DNA from: Armatimonadota bacterium
GTDB taxonomy: Bacteria > Armatimonadota > Fimbriimonadia > Fimbriimonadales > Fimbriimonadaceae
DNA length: 64,000 nt
Reading direction: 5' to 3'
Assembly (NCBI GenBank): GCA_025360125.1
Contig: JANYCU010000033.1
Span: forward strand, 60,189 to 124,188
Position numbers and translations under genes: made by a program. The notes beneath the pieces are model-generated. The model made no database searches. It was not told the origin of the DNA and saw only the letters and a list, made by a program, of their open reading frames with translations. Below, piece by piece: positions 36,461 to 46,008 of this stretch (within the stretch, counting starts at the first letter, position 1; each line of letters starts with the position of its first letter).

Positions 36461-36889
36461 TTAGAAAAACTCCCATTCTTTGACGGCTTGGCCGCGGTTT
36501 AACTTCATAGCTACAAGGATGGCATCGATCAAGGTCAACGGATACCAAACTAAAAAGCCAAAGCAGCATGTAACATAGCAGAAAACCAGACCCGCGACGA
36601 GCCCGTATACGAGTCCTTTGACAATCTGCCGGTTCACGAGCATTCCGGCCCAGCCGCCGAAGAGAACCGACAGCAAAACAACAACCCATATCGGGTGTGA
36701 TCCGGCTGGCACCTGAATCATTCCGTAGTTGCTCTGGATTGCCGGACCCCGTGGATACTGGGCATTGGTTGGTGCCGAAGTAGGAACACCAGAGAGGTAC
36801 GACCCACAGGCACTACATCTCGACGCATTGATATCGTTAAGAGTGCTGCACTGCCAACACTGCTTTTGGGCTTGCCCTCCCGGATTCAC
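36461..36889 (-). CDS. Zinc-ribbon membrane protein
   Basis: 142 residues. An N-terminal zinc ribbon CWQCSTLND...CSACG (residues 11-28), a Pro/Tyr-rich linker and two to three membrane helices (WVVVLLSVLFGGWAGMLV; LVYGLVAGLVFCYVTCCFGF). The start is GTG at 36889, since an in-frame stop lies just upstream. It is 38 bp before the GYF_2 pair; the three probably form one transcript of small soluble-head membrane proteins. Function unknown. Confidence 0.7.
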   Translation of the reverse strand: MNPGGQAQKQCWQCSTLNDINASRCSACGSYLSGVPTSAPTNAQYPRGPAIQSNYGMIQVPAGSHPIWVVVLLSVLFGGWAGMLVNRQIVKGLVYGLVAGLVFCYVTCCFGFLVWYPLTLIDAILVAMKLNRGQAVKEWEFF

Positions 36890-36960
36890 TTACATTTCAC
36901 TACGAATGGCATTCTCTTGAGGATTCACTTCTGTAATATGGCCTATTGTGGGATAGAGCC

Positions 36961-38856
36961 CTATCCAAATAAAAGCTGAATCAAATCAAACTGAACGCTC
37001 ATCGTCCGCGAACCAAGTCGACTAGGATCGATATATCTCACCAAGCATCTGACATTTTGATGACTGTCAATGTACGGGGCAATCGCCTTTTCAATCGAGA
37101 CTGTCGTTTCAACCGCCGCTCCACCCTTCCATGCCACCGACTTCTGAAACTCATATGCTTGAGTGTTCCAATTCCAAAGCCAGACCATCGCCGTTGTTGA
37201 CATTGAAGACGTCGCACGAAGTTTAATTGCTAATTCACCAATGTCGGGAATAGGGAGATGGAAATCGGTCTCCGTCGCGGCTACACTGCCAAGCTTTGGG
37301 ACGACAACCGAATTAGTCCCATATGTGCTGCCTTCTGGGTTTCGAATATCGCTCAATCCGCCGTTGTTGTGCACACCCTGGAATGTTTTGATTGCAATTG
37401 CACTTGCAGGTTGGGCGGCCAAGGTAGGTAGCCGTAAGAACCAGATGTCTTCTTCACCGTTATGCGTCGCGGAGTAGATGATATTCGCGCCACGGGAATC
37501 AGACACCATACCCATGTAATCGCCCATCTTGTTTTGGTTCGGATAGCCGATGTTCGGATTAAAGTAAGGACTGAGTTGCAAGTTCGCTGTCCAAGTGGCC
37601 CCTCCATCATAGGATGAAGATTCAAAGAGAGCCGAGTTGTTGCTGGCAGGATTTGCGCGATTGTCATACCAACAAACGTCGATTCGGCCGCTTGGCGCAA
37701 CCGACATGGTACCAAACCAATGGGTTACCCCTTGATTGAGTGGATCAGTATTGATCGTTTTTGGAGCCGTCCAAGTAAGTCCACCATCGCGGCTACGCGC
37801 GAAGTTAACCTGGCAAGGATTAGGAGTGTCCACACCAACCGAGCAAAGCATATAGATGTTGCCAGAGTTTGGTCCGCTCGATTTATCGGTCGCAATCCAT
37901 GTTTGACCCAACAAGCCGGCCGGATTCATATTCGCCCCATAAACGATTGCACCCCCAAGGTTAACTTGTGTGACTCGATCAAATGTTGGTACTTGTTGCG
38001 CTACCTGGGCATCAGAAGATCGACAGAATTCAAAGGTGGAATTGCCTAGCCCGCAAAGATAAAGGGCTCCATTGGATGCAACATCGAGCGTTCCCCAAAC
38101 AGGAGATCCCGGAATATTAATTGGATCGAGCCAGGAAGTTCCTCCGTCGATTGATCGGCTGAATTGCCGTCCACCATAGTTATTTCCGGCTGTACTCCAC
38201 GATTCGTAAAGAAAACCTCGTCCTGGTCCACTCGTTTGGTCACAGGTCATCCATTGCTTGTCTCCACCCGTTGCTTGAGCTTTGAAATTCCAATTGAGGC
38301 CGGAATTTGAAGATCCAAAAACGTCGGCAAAGAAGGTCTGCTGGAGACTATTGTAAAAGAAATTGCCCAAACTGTCAGCAGCAAGAACTGGGTCACTGCG
38401 GAAAGTTCCTCGAGTCAGGACATCCTGGTTGTGCCAGGAGGTGCCGCCATCCAAGGAGTAAGCATTGCCTGCTTGACGAAAGTTCGATGTGACGTTGTCA
38501 AACTGTCTCCATCCCGCCACGATGTGATTTCGATTGTTTGGATCAACGGCAAGGGACGGCTCGTTGCCTGCATCCCCAATGATGTTTTGGCTACTCGAAT
38601 TAACGTTGACCTGAACGCTCCTAAAGCGTCCAAAAGAAATGGGGGCCAAAGCTCGACTGAAAGTCCTTTGTGGCGCCTTGTAATCGTCCCCTTTCTTTTC
38701 AAGTATTGGCGTCTCTTCGTCTTCGTCGGCAGGCGCATTGACTCCAGGTGATCGCCAATACCATGTCCCAAGCTTCCCTTTATCTTGAACGGCCGATTGG
38801 TTTGATGAATTTGGCGTAACTCCGCCGAGCAACAACGCAATAGTGAAAATAATCAA
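36961..38856 (-). CDS. Secreted multi-repeat BNR propeller protein
   Basis: 631 residues from a TTG with a good Shine-Dalgarno (AGGAG, seven bases away) and a leader IIFTIALLLGGVTPN. The central part holds Asp-box repeats (SLDGGTSWHNQD, SSNSGLNWNFKA, SIDGGTSWLDPI, SRDGGLTWTAPK, SYDGGATWTANL), i.e. a sialidase-type beta-propeller. About 150 C-terminal residues form a separate beta domain (LKLRATSSMS-like, MVWLWNWNTQAYEFQ). Probably binds or acts on an extracellular polymer; no active site assigned. Confidence 0.8.
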   Translation of the reverse strand: MIIFTIALLLGGVTPNSSNQSAVQDKGKLGTWYWRSPGVNAPADEDEETPILEKKGDDYKAPQRTFSRALAPISFGRFRSVQVNVNSSSQNIIGDAGNEPSLAVDPNNRNHIVAGWRQFDNVTSNFRQAGNAYSLDGGTSWHNQDVLTRGTFRSDPVLAADSLGNFFYNSLQQTFFADVFGSSNSGLNWNFKAQATGGDKQWMTCDQTSGPGRGFLYESWSTAGNNYGGRQFSRSIDGGTSWLDPINIPGSPVWGTLDVASNGALYLCGLGNSTFEFCRSSDAQVAQQVPTFDRVTQVNLGGAIVYGANMNPAGLLGQTWIATDKSSGPNSGNIYMLCSVGVDTPNPCQVNFARSRDGGLTWTAPKTINTDPLNQGVTHWFGTMSVAPSGRIDVCWYDNRANPASNNSALFESSSYDGGATWTANLQLSPYFNPNIGYPNQNKMGDYMGMVSDSRGANIIYSATHNGEEDIWFLRLPTLAAQPASAIAIKTFQGVHNNGGLSDIRNPEGSTYGTNSVVVPKLGSVAATETDFHLPIPDIGELAIKLRATSSMSTTAMVWLWNWNTQAYEFQKSVAWKGGAAVETTVSIEKAIAPYIDSHQNVRCLVRYIDPSRLGSRTMSVQFDLIQLLFG

Positions 38857-38954
38857 CGAAATTCTCCTAACCCTGAGGCTCCAATTCTACCACTCGATGG
38901 GAGAAAGCGGAAGGCACGAAAACCAATGACAATTGATGCCATTGAGGATATGGA

Positions 38955-38975
38955 GCCGGGAGGGTTTCTCCCGGC
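38955..38975 (-). terminator. Terminator downstream of acnA
   Basis: Perfect 8-bp stem GCCGGGAG / CTCCCGGC with a 5-base loop, 8 bp after the acnA stop codon. Confidence 0.75.
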
Positions 38976-38982
38976 AAACAAC

Positions 38983-41715
38983 TTAGCTATTCAATAGCTG
39001 TCGCAAGACGTACTGCAGAATTCCACCATTGACGTAATATTGAATCTCTTGTGGAGTGTCGATTCGGACCTTCACTTGGATATCTTTCGACGATCCATCG
39101 GCAGTCCGAGCGTGAAGGGTCAACGTCTTTCCGTCCTTAAACTCGTTGGCAACCGCCACCGAAAGATTATCGAGATCGTAAGACTCTTGTCCGGTCAGAC
39201 CGAGCGAAGCCGCAGTCTGTCCGTTAATGAATTCAAGTGGCAGGACGCCCATTCCGACCAGGTTCGAACGGTGGATTCTTTCAAAGCTTTCGGCTAAGAC
39301 TGCCTTAATGCCGAGCATAAAGGTCCCTTTTGCGGCCCAGTCACGACTCGATCCCGTGCCGTATTCCTTACCAGCGATGACCAGAAGCGGGGTTCCGGCT
39401 TCCTTGTATTTCACGGCCGCATCGTAAATGAACTCGACCTGTCCGGTCGGAAGATAAGTGGTGTAGCCACCCTCAGTTCCGGGGGCGAGTTGGTTTCGCA
39501 ATCGAATGTTGGCAAACGTTCCTCGAACCATGACATCATCATTTCCTCGTCGCGAGCCGTAGCTGTTGAACATCTTCGGCTCGACTCCTCGCTCGATGAG
39601 GAATTGTCCTGCTGGCGTATTTGCCTTGATCGATCCCGCAGGCGAAATGTGATCGGTAGTGACCGAGTCACCCAGGAGGGCCAAGACTTTCATGCCGTGG
39701 AGATCCTTGACGGCAGTTGGCGCGGTGGCCGACATGCCATCGAAATACGGCGGATTCTTGATGTAGGTCGAATCGCTATTCCATGCGAATCGATCAGCGC
39801 CAGTCACCTGAATGGCTTGCCACTTTTCATCACCTTTGAAAACGTCAGCGTAATGCTTGTTGAAAAGGCTGGTGCTGACCGCTCCGGCAACTGCTTCGGC
39901 AACTTCGGCTTGAGTGGGCCAGATGTCGGCAAGGAAGACGGGAGCTCCGTCCCGACCCGTACCGAGAGGTTCCTTTTGGAGGTCAATATTAATCGTTCCA
40001 GCCAAGGCATAAGCCACAACCAGCGGCGGAGACATGAGGTAGTTCGCCTTAATATCCGGTCCAATTCGACCCTCGAAGTTTCGGTTACCCGAGAGAACCG
40101 AGCACACGATTAGGTTATCGTCGTTGACCTTTTGGCTGATGGCTTGAGGAAGCGGTCCCGAGTTTCCGATACAGGTCGTACAACCGTATCCGACGACATA
40201 GAAGTTCAATGCCTCCATGTATTTCATGAGGTCAGCTTGGACATAAATGTCGCCCGCGACGCGTGAGCCGGGAGCAAGCGATGTCTTGACCCACGGCTTT
40301 ACCATGAGTCCTTTCTCTACCGCTTTCTTGGCGACGAGCCCGGCGGCGAGTAGCACCGATGGGTTTGATGTGTTGGTACAACTGGTGATAGCCGCAACCA
40401 CGACGGCACCATTGTGGACGTCATTGACCGATGCGTTGGCCATACTTTCGGTTTGGGTTGGGGCTTCCATGAGCGCGACTCCGCCACCAGATGGAGGCAA
40501 GTGGGTCGCGGCGGCTTCGGGCTTGAGCTGATCCTTGAACGTGAGAGCGAAATTGTCGCGGATTTGATTGAGCAACAGTCGGTCTTGTGGTCGCTTTGGC
40601 CCGGCGACGCTTGGCATGACCGTCCCCAGATCGAGTTCGAGGGTGTCAGTAAATTCTGGATCGGCTTGCCCCGGCTCCCAGAATAGGCTCTGGGCTCGAA
40701 AATAGGCTTCAGTAAGGGCAACTTGCTCTTCGGTTCGACCCGTGAGGCGCATGTATTTGAGCGATTCGGCATCAACTGGGAATATGCCGCAGGTTGCGCC
40801 ATATTCTGGTGCCATGTTGGCGATCGTAGCCCGGTCGGCGAGCGGCATGGACTCAAGTCCGGCACCGTAGTATTCGACGAACTTTCCAACGACGCCTTTC
40901 TTGCGGAGCATCTCGGTAACAGTGAGAACGAGGTCAGTTGCGGTGGTGCCTTCAGGAAGTTTCCCGGTCATTTTGAAGCCAATCACCTGCGGGATCAGCA
41001 TGGTCACGGGCTGGCCGAGCATCGCCGCTTCGGCTTCGATTCCGCCAACGCCCCATCCGAGAACGCCGAGGCCGTTGATCATGGTCGTGTGGCTGTCAGT
41101 GCCGACAAGCGTGTCTGGGTAAGCGACGTTTTCGGGGTTTACAAAAGTTACGCGAGCGAGGTTCTCGAGGTTGACTTGGTGAACGATGCCGGTGTTAGGT
41201 GGTACCGCGCGGAAGTTATCCAGTGCAATCTGGCCCCACTTGAGAAATTCGTATCGCTCGTTGTTTCGCTCAAATTCGAGGTCTCGGTTGATCATCAACG
41301 CGGCTTCAGCGCCATAGGCGTCAACTTGGACGGAGTGGTCGATGACGAGTTCGACAGGTTGAAGCGGATTGATTTTCGTCGGGTCTCCGCCAAGGGCGGC
41401 CATAGCATCGCGCATTGCGGCAAGGTCAACCACGCATGGAACGCCAGTAAAGTCTTGGAGAATAACGCGGGCCGGAGTGAATGAAATCTCTTTGCTTGGC
41501 TCGGCCTTCGCATTCCAGTTGGCGAGGGCTTCGATATCGGCTTTGAAGACGGACTTGTTGTCTTCGGTTCGGAGGAGATTCTCGAGTAGAATCCGCAATG
41601 AATACGGAAGCCGCTTGATGTTGTAGCCTTTCTCTTCAAGTGCTTTTAGCGAGAAGTAGGTGTAATTGGTTGCACCGGATTGAAGAGTTCTTTTGCTATC
41701 AAAACTGTTAATCAT
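38983..41715 (-). CDS. acnA: Aconitate hydratase A
   Basis: 910 residues, full length for bacterial AcnA. It isomerises citrate to isocitrate in the TCA cycle using a 4Fe-4S cluster. Cluster cysteines are seen in [12 protein letters not shown] (near residue 440) and [16 protein letters not shown] (near residue 505). Other markers are [35 protein letters not shown] and [16 protein letters not shown]. Cytosolic. It is transcribed alone and followed by a hairpin terminator. Some relatives also act on 2-methylcitrate. Confidence 0.97.
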   Translation of the reverse strand: MINSFDSKRTLQSGATNYTYFSLKALEEKGYNIKRLPYSLRILLENLLRTEDNKSVFKADIEALANWNAKAEPSKEISFTPARVILQDFTGVPCVVDLAAMRDAMAALGGDPTKINPLQPVELVIDHSVQVDAYGAEAALMINRDLEFERNNERYEFLKWGQIALDNFRAVPPNTGIVHQVNLENLARVTFVNPENVAYPDTLVGTDSHTTMINGLGVLGWGVGGIEAEAAMLGQPVTMLIPQVIGFKMTGKLPEGTTATDLVLTVTEMLRKKGVVGKFVEYYGAGLESMPLADRATIANMAPEYGATCGIFPVDAESLKYMRLTGRTEEQVALTEAYFRAQSLFWEPGQADPEFTDTLELDLGTVMPSVAGPKRPQDRLLLNQIRDNFALTFKDQLKPEAAATHLPPSGGGVALMEAPTQTESMANASVNDVHNGAVVVAAITSCTNTSNPSVLLAAGLVAKKAVEKGLMVKPWVKTSLAPGSRVAGDIYVQADLMKYMEALNFYVVGYGCTTCIGNSGPLPQAISQKVNDDNLIVCSVLSGNRNFEGRIGPDIKANYLMSPPLVVAYALAGTINIDLQKEPLGTGRDGAPVFLADIWPTQAEVAEAVAGAVSTSLFNKHYADVFKGDEKWQAIQVTGADRFAWNSDSTYIKNPPYFDGMSATAPTAVKDLHGMKVLALLGDSVTTDHISPAGSIKANTPAGQFLIERGVEPKMFNSYGSRRGNDDVMVRGTFANIRLRNQLAPGTEGGYTTYLPTGQVEFIYDAAVKYKEAGTPLLVIAGKEYGTGSSRDWAAKGTFMLGIKAVLAESFERIHRSNLVGMGVLPLEFINGQTAASLGLTGQESYDLDNLSVAVANEFKDGKTLTLHARTADGSSKDIQVKVRIDTPQEIQYYVNGGILQYVLRQLLNS

Positions 41716-41807
41716 TGTTCCTTCGACTGGAGCCCCTCTGACCGCTTAAATGAGTTCAAAGAGTTGATCAACAGGAGTCCGTGTGTTGGCATCAGCATAC
41801 CTCGTCT

Positions 41808-41832
41808 AGCTTTCAGCTTTCAGCTTTCAGCT
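41808..41832. repeat. Short tandem repeat (AGCTTTC) x3
   Basis: Three perfect AGCTTTC units plus AGCT, in the 199-bp gap between acnA and the S9 peptidase gene. A GGGCT-tcc-AGCCC hairpin (41843-41855) follows. It probably reflects slippage; no function seen. Confidence 0.7.
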
Positions 41833-41902
41833 ATGGGAGGATGGGCTTCCAGCCCTCCAAAAATGTTTACATGAGGATTGATTCGGCAGTCAGGTTTAGG
41901 GG

Positions 41903-41908
41903 TGTAAT
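41903..41908 (+). promoter_or_regulatory. Probable -10 element, leaderless start of gene at 41915
   Basis: TGTAAT, six bases (ggcacc), ATG. TTGATT lies 19 bp upstream as a possible -35. Confidence 0.5.
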
Positions 41909-41914
41909 GGCACC

Positions 41915-44140
41915 ATGAAGCAATTAAGTTGTTTAGTTTTGTTCCTGCCTCTCATTGTGACTGCGCAAGGAACCAAGGCTGATTACGAACGAGCGACCGG
42001 AATTCGGGAGCATTTCCGAGGATTGACCCTCAACGAGCGGATTACACCGAACTGGATTCAATCGTCAGAACGGTTTTGGTATGTACGGCAGGGCGTCGGC
42101 GGAACCAAGACCTTTATGATCGTGGACCCCTCAACAGGGTCAAAGAAGCCAGCATTCGACCATACGAAAATCGCCGACGTGGTTACGAAATTGACAGGCA
42201 AGGCGGCTGAAGCCGACAAGTTGCCGTTTACGCGAATAGACTTTAATTCCGACCTCTCGGTTGTTCGTATCAAATTAGGCGAAAAGATTTACGAAGTTGA
42301 TTTTAAGACTTATGAATCAAAGGAGTTTTCGGGTGAGTTTCCACCAGACCCAAGACCGGTAGCACCCGGACAACAGCAACAGCAGGGCCCGCCTCGTCGC
42401 GGAAGAACGATGGACTCCCCAGACGGAAAATGGCGAATCGTATTTAAGAATGACAATTTGGTGCTGGTTAGTGTCGAGTCAAAAGTTGAGAAAGAAGTGA
42501 CAACCGACGGAACCAAAGCAAACAGCTACAACGGTCGGGCGTGGTGGTCGCCAGACTCCAAACACGTTGCGGTATATCAATCCGAGCCAGCCGATGATCA
42601 TCCGCTGAACATCGTCGTGACGACGCCAAAAGATCAATTTCAGCCTCGGCTTACGACGCAGCAGTACCTAAAGCCAGGTGACAAGGTGGCGAAACCACGG
42701 CTCCGAATCCTTGATGTTGATTCTGGCAAAGTAACCCCGGTCGATGAAGCTCTGTATGCAAACCCGTTTGGACTCGATAATGAGCGATGGCTTAGTAACA
42801 ACCAATTCGCATTTCGCTACAATCAGCGGGGCCACCAGGTCATGCGGTACATCGGGGTTGACGCCAATTCGGGAGTCGCAAAAGCCATCATTTCTGAGGA
42901 AGCCAAGACGTTTATCGACTGGAACTACAAGAGCTATTTCGAAGTCCTGCCCGACAATAAACGCGCGATTTGGATGAGCGAGCGATCTGGATGGTGTCAC
43001 CTCTATATGTATGATTTAGAGACTGGAGCATCGAACCCTATCACGAAAGGCGATTGGGTAGTGCGAAGGATCGTAAAGGTCGACAACGCCAAGAATCAGG
43101 TTTGGTTTATGGCGAGCGGACAAACGGCGGGGGAAGATCCATATCACTTACACTACTGCCGCGTGAATTTGGATGGCACTGGATTTGTTCGGCTCACCAC
43201 GGGTGACGGAACCCACGCCGTCGAAATGTCCCCCGACAATAAGGTCATTTTTGATACTTTCTCAAGGGCGGACATGGCTCCGACGACCGAAGTTCGAAGC
43301 GCGGACACCGGGAAGAAACTCGTTGATGTCGAAAAGGCAGACACTAGCGCGTTGTTAGGAGCAGGATTTAAGGTTCCCCAGCGATTCGTTTCAAAAGCTC
43401 GCGACGGTGTCACCGACATTTGGGGATTGGTTTACTTGCCAACCAACTTTGATCCATCGAAGAAATATCCGGTGGTTGAAGACATCTATGCGGGCCCTCA
43501 AGGTTCATTCGTACCCAAGGCATTCCACACCACCGCAGGAGGAATGACCCTTGCTGAACTCGGCTTTATTGTGGTTCGAATTGACGGACTTGGGACCAAT
43601 GACCGGTCAAAAGCTTTCCACGACGTTTGCTGGAAAAACCTTGTGGATGCCGGATTTCCGGATCGAATTTTGTGGATGAAAGCCGCAGCGCAAAAGTGGA
43701 CGCAAATGGACCTTTCGCGGGTCGGAATCTACGGAACCTCGGCGGGTGGACAGAATGCTCTCGATGCGGTTTTGACCCACGGCGAGTTCTACAAAGTTGC
43801 GATGGCCGACTGTGGATGCTACGATAACCGGATGGACAAGATGTGGTGGAACGAGCAATGGATGGGTTATCCAATCGGTCCCCACTACGAAGCTCAATCG
43901 GGCCGAACCTTGGCGCCAAACTTGACCGGAAAGCTGTTGATGATGGTGGGCGAGGAAGACAACAACGTTGACCCGGCCAGCACGTATCAGGTGATCGATG
44001 CTCTCGAGAAAGCGGATAAGGATTTCGACTTCGTCGTGATTCCGAACAACGGTCACGGGGCGATTGGTAGCCCGTACGCCCGTCGACGATTCTACGACTT
44101 TATGGTGAGGAACCTATTAGGGGTTGAGCCCCGAAAGTGA
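41915..44140 (+). CDS. Secreted S9 family (DPP4-type) serine peptidase
   Basis: 741 residues: signal peptide (KQLSCLVLFLPLIVTAQ), an eight-bladed-propeller-type DPPIV_N region (WWSPDSKHVAVYQSE, ERSGWCHLYMYDLETG), and a C-terminal alpha/beta hydrolase. The nucleophile is in GIYGTSAGGQNALD (G-T-S-A-G), the acid in GEEDNNVDPAST, the His in NNGHGAIGS. It trims dipeptides or short peptides outside the cytoplasm. A Pro/Gln run (PGQQQQQGPPRRG) interrupts the N-terminal region. GxSxG has Thr before Ser where DPP4 has Trp/Tyr. Confidence 0.88.
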   Translation: MKQLSCLVLFLPLIVTAQGTKADYERATGIREHFRGLTLNERITPNWIQSSERFWYVRQGVGGTKTFMIVDPSTGSKKPAFDHTKIADVVTKLTGKAAEADKLPFTRIDFNSDLSVVRIKLGEKIYEVDFKTYESKEFSGEFPPDPRPVAPGQQQQQGPPRRGRTMDSPDGKWRIVFKNDNLVLVSVESKVEKEVTTDGTKANSYNGRAWWSPDSKHVAVYQSEPADDHPLNIVVTTPKDQFQPRLTTQQYLKPGDKVAKPRLRILDVDSGKVTPVDEALYANPFGLDNERWLSNNQFAFRYNQRGHQVMRYIGVDANSGVAKAIISEEAKTFIDWNYKSYFEVLPDNKRAIWMSERSGWCHLYMYDLETGASNPITKGDWVVRRIVKVDNAKNQVWFMASGQTAGEDPYHLHYCRVNLDGTGFVRLTTGDGTHAVEMSPDNKVIFDTFSRADMAPTTEVRSADTGKKLVDVEKADTSALLGAGFKVPQRFVSKARDGVTDIWGLVYLPTNFDPSKKYPVVEDIYAGPQGSFVPKAFHTTAGGMTLAELGFIVVRIDGLGTNDRSKAFHDVCWKNLVDAGFPDRILWMKAAAQKWTQMDLSRVGIYGTSAGGQNALDAVLTHGEFYKVAMADCGCYDNRMDKMWWNEQWMGYPIGPHYEAQSGRTLAPNLTGKLLMMVGEEDNNVDPASTYQVIDALEKADKDFDFVVIPNNGHGAIGSPYARRRFYDFMVRNLLGVEPRK

Positions 44141-44141
44141 G

Positions 44142-44163
44142 GCTGACCGCTTATTCGGTCAGC
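44142..44163. terminator. Bidirectional terminator overlapping the purE stop
   Basis: Perfect 8-bp stem GCTGACCG / CGGTCAGC with loop cttatt. The purE stop codon lies in the loop. It lies between convergent genes whose ends are 10 bp apart. Confidence 0.7.
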
Positions 44164-44630
44164 GATTGGTTCATTTTTTGAACGTCGACTTTGAGTCCGT
44201 CACGATACTCTTCGAGTTTTTTCGCGATGGCCTTGTCGCTGACGCCAAGAATCTGAATTGCGAGTAAACCAGCGTTCTTGGCGTTGCCAATGGCCACGGT
44301 TGCGACCGGGATTCCGCCCGGCATCTGCACGATTGAGTAAAGAGAATCAATGCCGCTGAGTGTTTTGGTTTGAACCGGGACACCGATGACGGGGAGAGTA
44401 GTCATGCTCGCGACCATTCCCGGCAAGTGGGCGGCGCCACCAGCTCCCGCGATGATGACCGAGAATCCGTTCGCTCGGGCCGATTTGGCGTATTCGAACA
44501 TACGTTCTGGGGTTCGATGGGCGGATACGACCTCGACCTCGTGGGTAATACCAAATTCGTTGAGGATTTCGACGGCGGCGAACATCGTTGCCCAATCGCT
44601 CTTGCTGCCCATGATTACGCCAACTTTCAT
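44151..44630 (-). CDS. purE: N5-carboxyaminoimidazole ribonucleotide mutase
   Basis: About 159 residues from [16 protein letters not shown]; a longer frame to 44780 crosses the upstream repeat and is rejected. PurE converts N5-CAIR to CAIR in de novo purine synthesis. Signature segments are [28 protein letters not shown] and [19 protein letters not shown]. No purK is adjacent. Cytosolic, probably octameric. A 167-bp gap with a palindromic repeat separates it from fabD on the same strand. Confidence 0.95.
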   Translation of the reverse strand: MKVGVIMGSKSDWATMFAAVEILNEFGITHEVEVVSAHRTPERMFEYAKSARANGFSVIIAGAGGAAHLPGMVASMTTLPVIGVPVQTKTLSGIDSLYSIVQMPGGIPVATVAIGNAKNAGLLAIQILGVSDKAIAKKLEEYRDGLKVDVQKMNQSLTE

Positions 44631-44710
44631 TAACTTGAAGTTTAGCCTTTTCATGGTTTGCCTTGCGGCGAATGACATGGGGACTAAGTGTATATTGCAG
44701 CGAAGCGGGC

Positions 44711-44762
44711 TCAGGGAACTTCGTTCCTCCAGGCCAAAGCGCTGCAGGCGAGCGCACTCCAA
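44711..44762 (-). repeat. REP-like palindromic repeat, copy 1 (purE-fabD gap)
   Basis: On the minus strand it reads TGGAGTGCG ... GCGCTTTG, then CTGGAGGAACGAAGTTCCC. Hairpins: GCGCT...AGCGC and GGAAC-gaa-GTTCC. It aligns unit for unit with 47963-48014. A GATGGC-tgc-GCCATC hairpin sits just outside (44764-44778). Confidence 0.75.
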
Positions 44763-44797
44763 AGATGGCTGCGCCATCAAAAAATTGACCCAAAATG

Positions 44798-45706
44798 CTA
44801 AGCTGTGGCGTTATTCAGCGAATCCATATCAAAAACCGCAGTACTCGTCACGGTTGAGTCGATTCGTTTGATCATTCCGCAGAGGACGTTGCCGACTCCA
44901 CATTCGATGAAACGAGTGACCCCGTCGCCGACCATGTTTTGAACCGTTTCGGTCCAACGCACCGTGCCGCGAAGTTGCTGCTCGAGAAGTTCGTTCCAAA
45001 TGTTAGGATTCTCGACCGTCTCGGCCGTAACGTTGCTGTAGACAGGCTTGCCAAAGGCAAAGTCGACATTGGAGAGTGTCCGGGCCATTTGTTTTGATGG
45101 CTCCATCATGAGCGGGCTATGAAAAGCTCCGCTGACGTTGAGCGGAAGGACTCTCTTCGCACCCGCTTCGGTCAAAACTGGTCCAGCGGCTTCGACAGCC
45201 GCAATTTCACCGGAAATGACGACTTGGCCAGGGCAGTTATCGTTAGCTACCACTACCACTCCATTCACTTTAGCCAAGGCGACCTTGATCGCGTCCGAAT
45301 CGAGTCCGAGAACGGCGGCCATGGACCCGGGGGCAATCGTTCCGGCTTCAGCCATCACGTTTCCACGCTTGCGAACCAGCATCACACCGATTTCGAGGGG
45401 AATATTTCCTGCACAGACATGAGCTGAATATTCTCCAATTGAGTGCCCAGCGAAGAATGCCGCATTGATTCCAGTCTCTTGAAGGGCTCGGTAGGCGGCG
45501 ACCCCGCAGGTGAAAAGAGCCATTTGCGCGTTTTGGGTTGCTCGAAGGGTTTCCTCATCGCTTTCGAAGCAAAGCTTAGCGACGTCGGTATGAAGTGATT
45601 CCGATATTTCGTCGAAGACGGCTCGGGCGGCGGCCGAACCTTCGTAAAGGCTCTGACCCATTCCCGGCTTTTGACTTCCCTGACCAGGGAAGATAGCAGC
45701 AATCAT
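44798..45706 (-). CDS. fabD: Malonyl-CoA:ACP transacylase
   Basis: 302 residues. FabD transfers malonyl from CoA to acyl-carrier protein for fatty acid synthesis. The N-terminal [14 protein letters not shown], the nucleophile motif [12 protein letters not shown] (Ser near residue 90) and [13 protein letters not shown] (catalytic His) are all present. Cytosolic. Other fatty acid genes are not adjacent, but fabI is at 53430. The promoter box TACTCT at -12 to -7 supports the ATG. Confidence 0.95.
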   Translation of the reverse strand: MIAAIFPGQGSQKPGMGQSLYEGSAAARAVFDEISESLHTDVAKLCFESDEETLRATQNAQMALFTCGVAAYRALQETGINAAFFAGHSIGEYSAHVCAGNIPLEIGVMLVRKRGNVMAEAGTIAPGSMAAVLGLDSDAIKVALAKVNGVVVVANDNCPGQVVISGEIAAVEAAGPVLTEAGAKRVLPLNVSGAFHSPLMMEPSKQMARTLSNVDFAFGKPVYSNVTAETVENPNIWNELLEQQLRGTVRWTETVQNMVGDGVTRFIECGVGNVLCGMIKRIDSTVTSTAVFDMDSLNNATA

Positions 45707-45712
45707 GGCGTG

Positions 45713-45718
45713 AGAGTA
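45713..45718 (-). promoter_or_regulatory. Probable -10 element, leaderless start of fabD at 45706
   Basis: TACTCT on the minus strand, six bases (cacgcc) before the ATG. Confidence 0.5.
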
Positions 45719-45726
45719 CCACCTAA

Positions 45727-45906
45727 GGGCTCGCTACGCTAGGGCACGCTTCGCTAGGGCAATGGAAATGCGAGCCAATGTGGGACTTGCTATCAAATTG
45801 GTGGCATTTGAGAGGCCATAGCTGAAATGACGGGTGGATGATTCTTTCAACCAACTACCAACTGCCAACTATTCCGCCCTCGCCCTCGCCCTAGCGCAGC
45901 GAGCCC
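45727..45906. repeat. 19-bp inverted repeat pair with 142-bp spacer
   Basis: GGGCTCGCTACGCTAGGGC at 45727-45745 and its reverse complement, with one mismatch, at 45888-45906. A degenerate direct copy of the arm follows the left arm (GGGCACGCTTCGCTA, 45742-45756). It may be a cruciform-forming or REP-like element. Confidence 0.65.
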
Positions 45907-46008
45907 TGCCTTGTGGTATTATCATCCCTGATATGACCACTGTCGTGTTCCACTAGCTCTCGTCACTCTGCGCGTTCTCTGCGCCCCGACCCTCAGCTAA
46001 AACACGAT

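Larger units (their letters stand above)
45707..46008. other. 302-bp divergent intergenic region with long inverted repeat
   Basis: The gap between fabD and the MFS gene holds the fabD -10 box, a 19-bp inverted repeat (45727-45745 and 45888-45906), short imperfect GGGCxCGCTxCGCTA direct repeats and a GCCCTC triplication near 45877-45890. No ORF is supported. Confidence 0.7.

Noticed and set aside
40723..41484. 253-codon open frame antisense to acnA
   Set aside because: It is the mirror of strong aconitase coding sequence; composition and lack of motifs mark it as a shadow.
41808..41832. AGCTTTC tandem array as a CRISPR or regulatory array
   Set aside because: Units are only 7 bases, with no spacers.
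44764..44778. GATGGC-tgc-GCCATC as the fabD terminator
   Set aside because: The T-run lies on the wrong side of the stem for minus-strand transcription; more likely part of the adjoining palindromic repeat.
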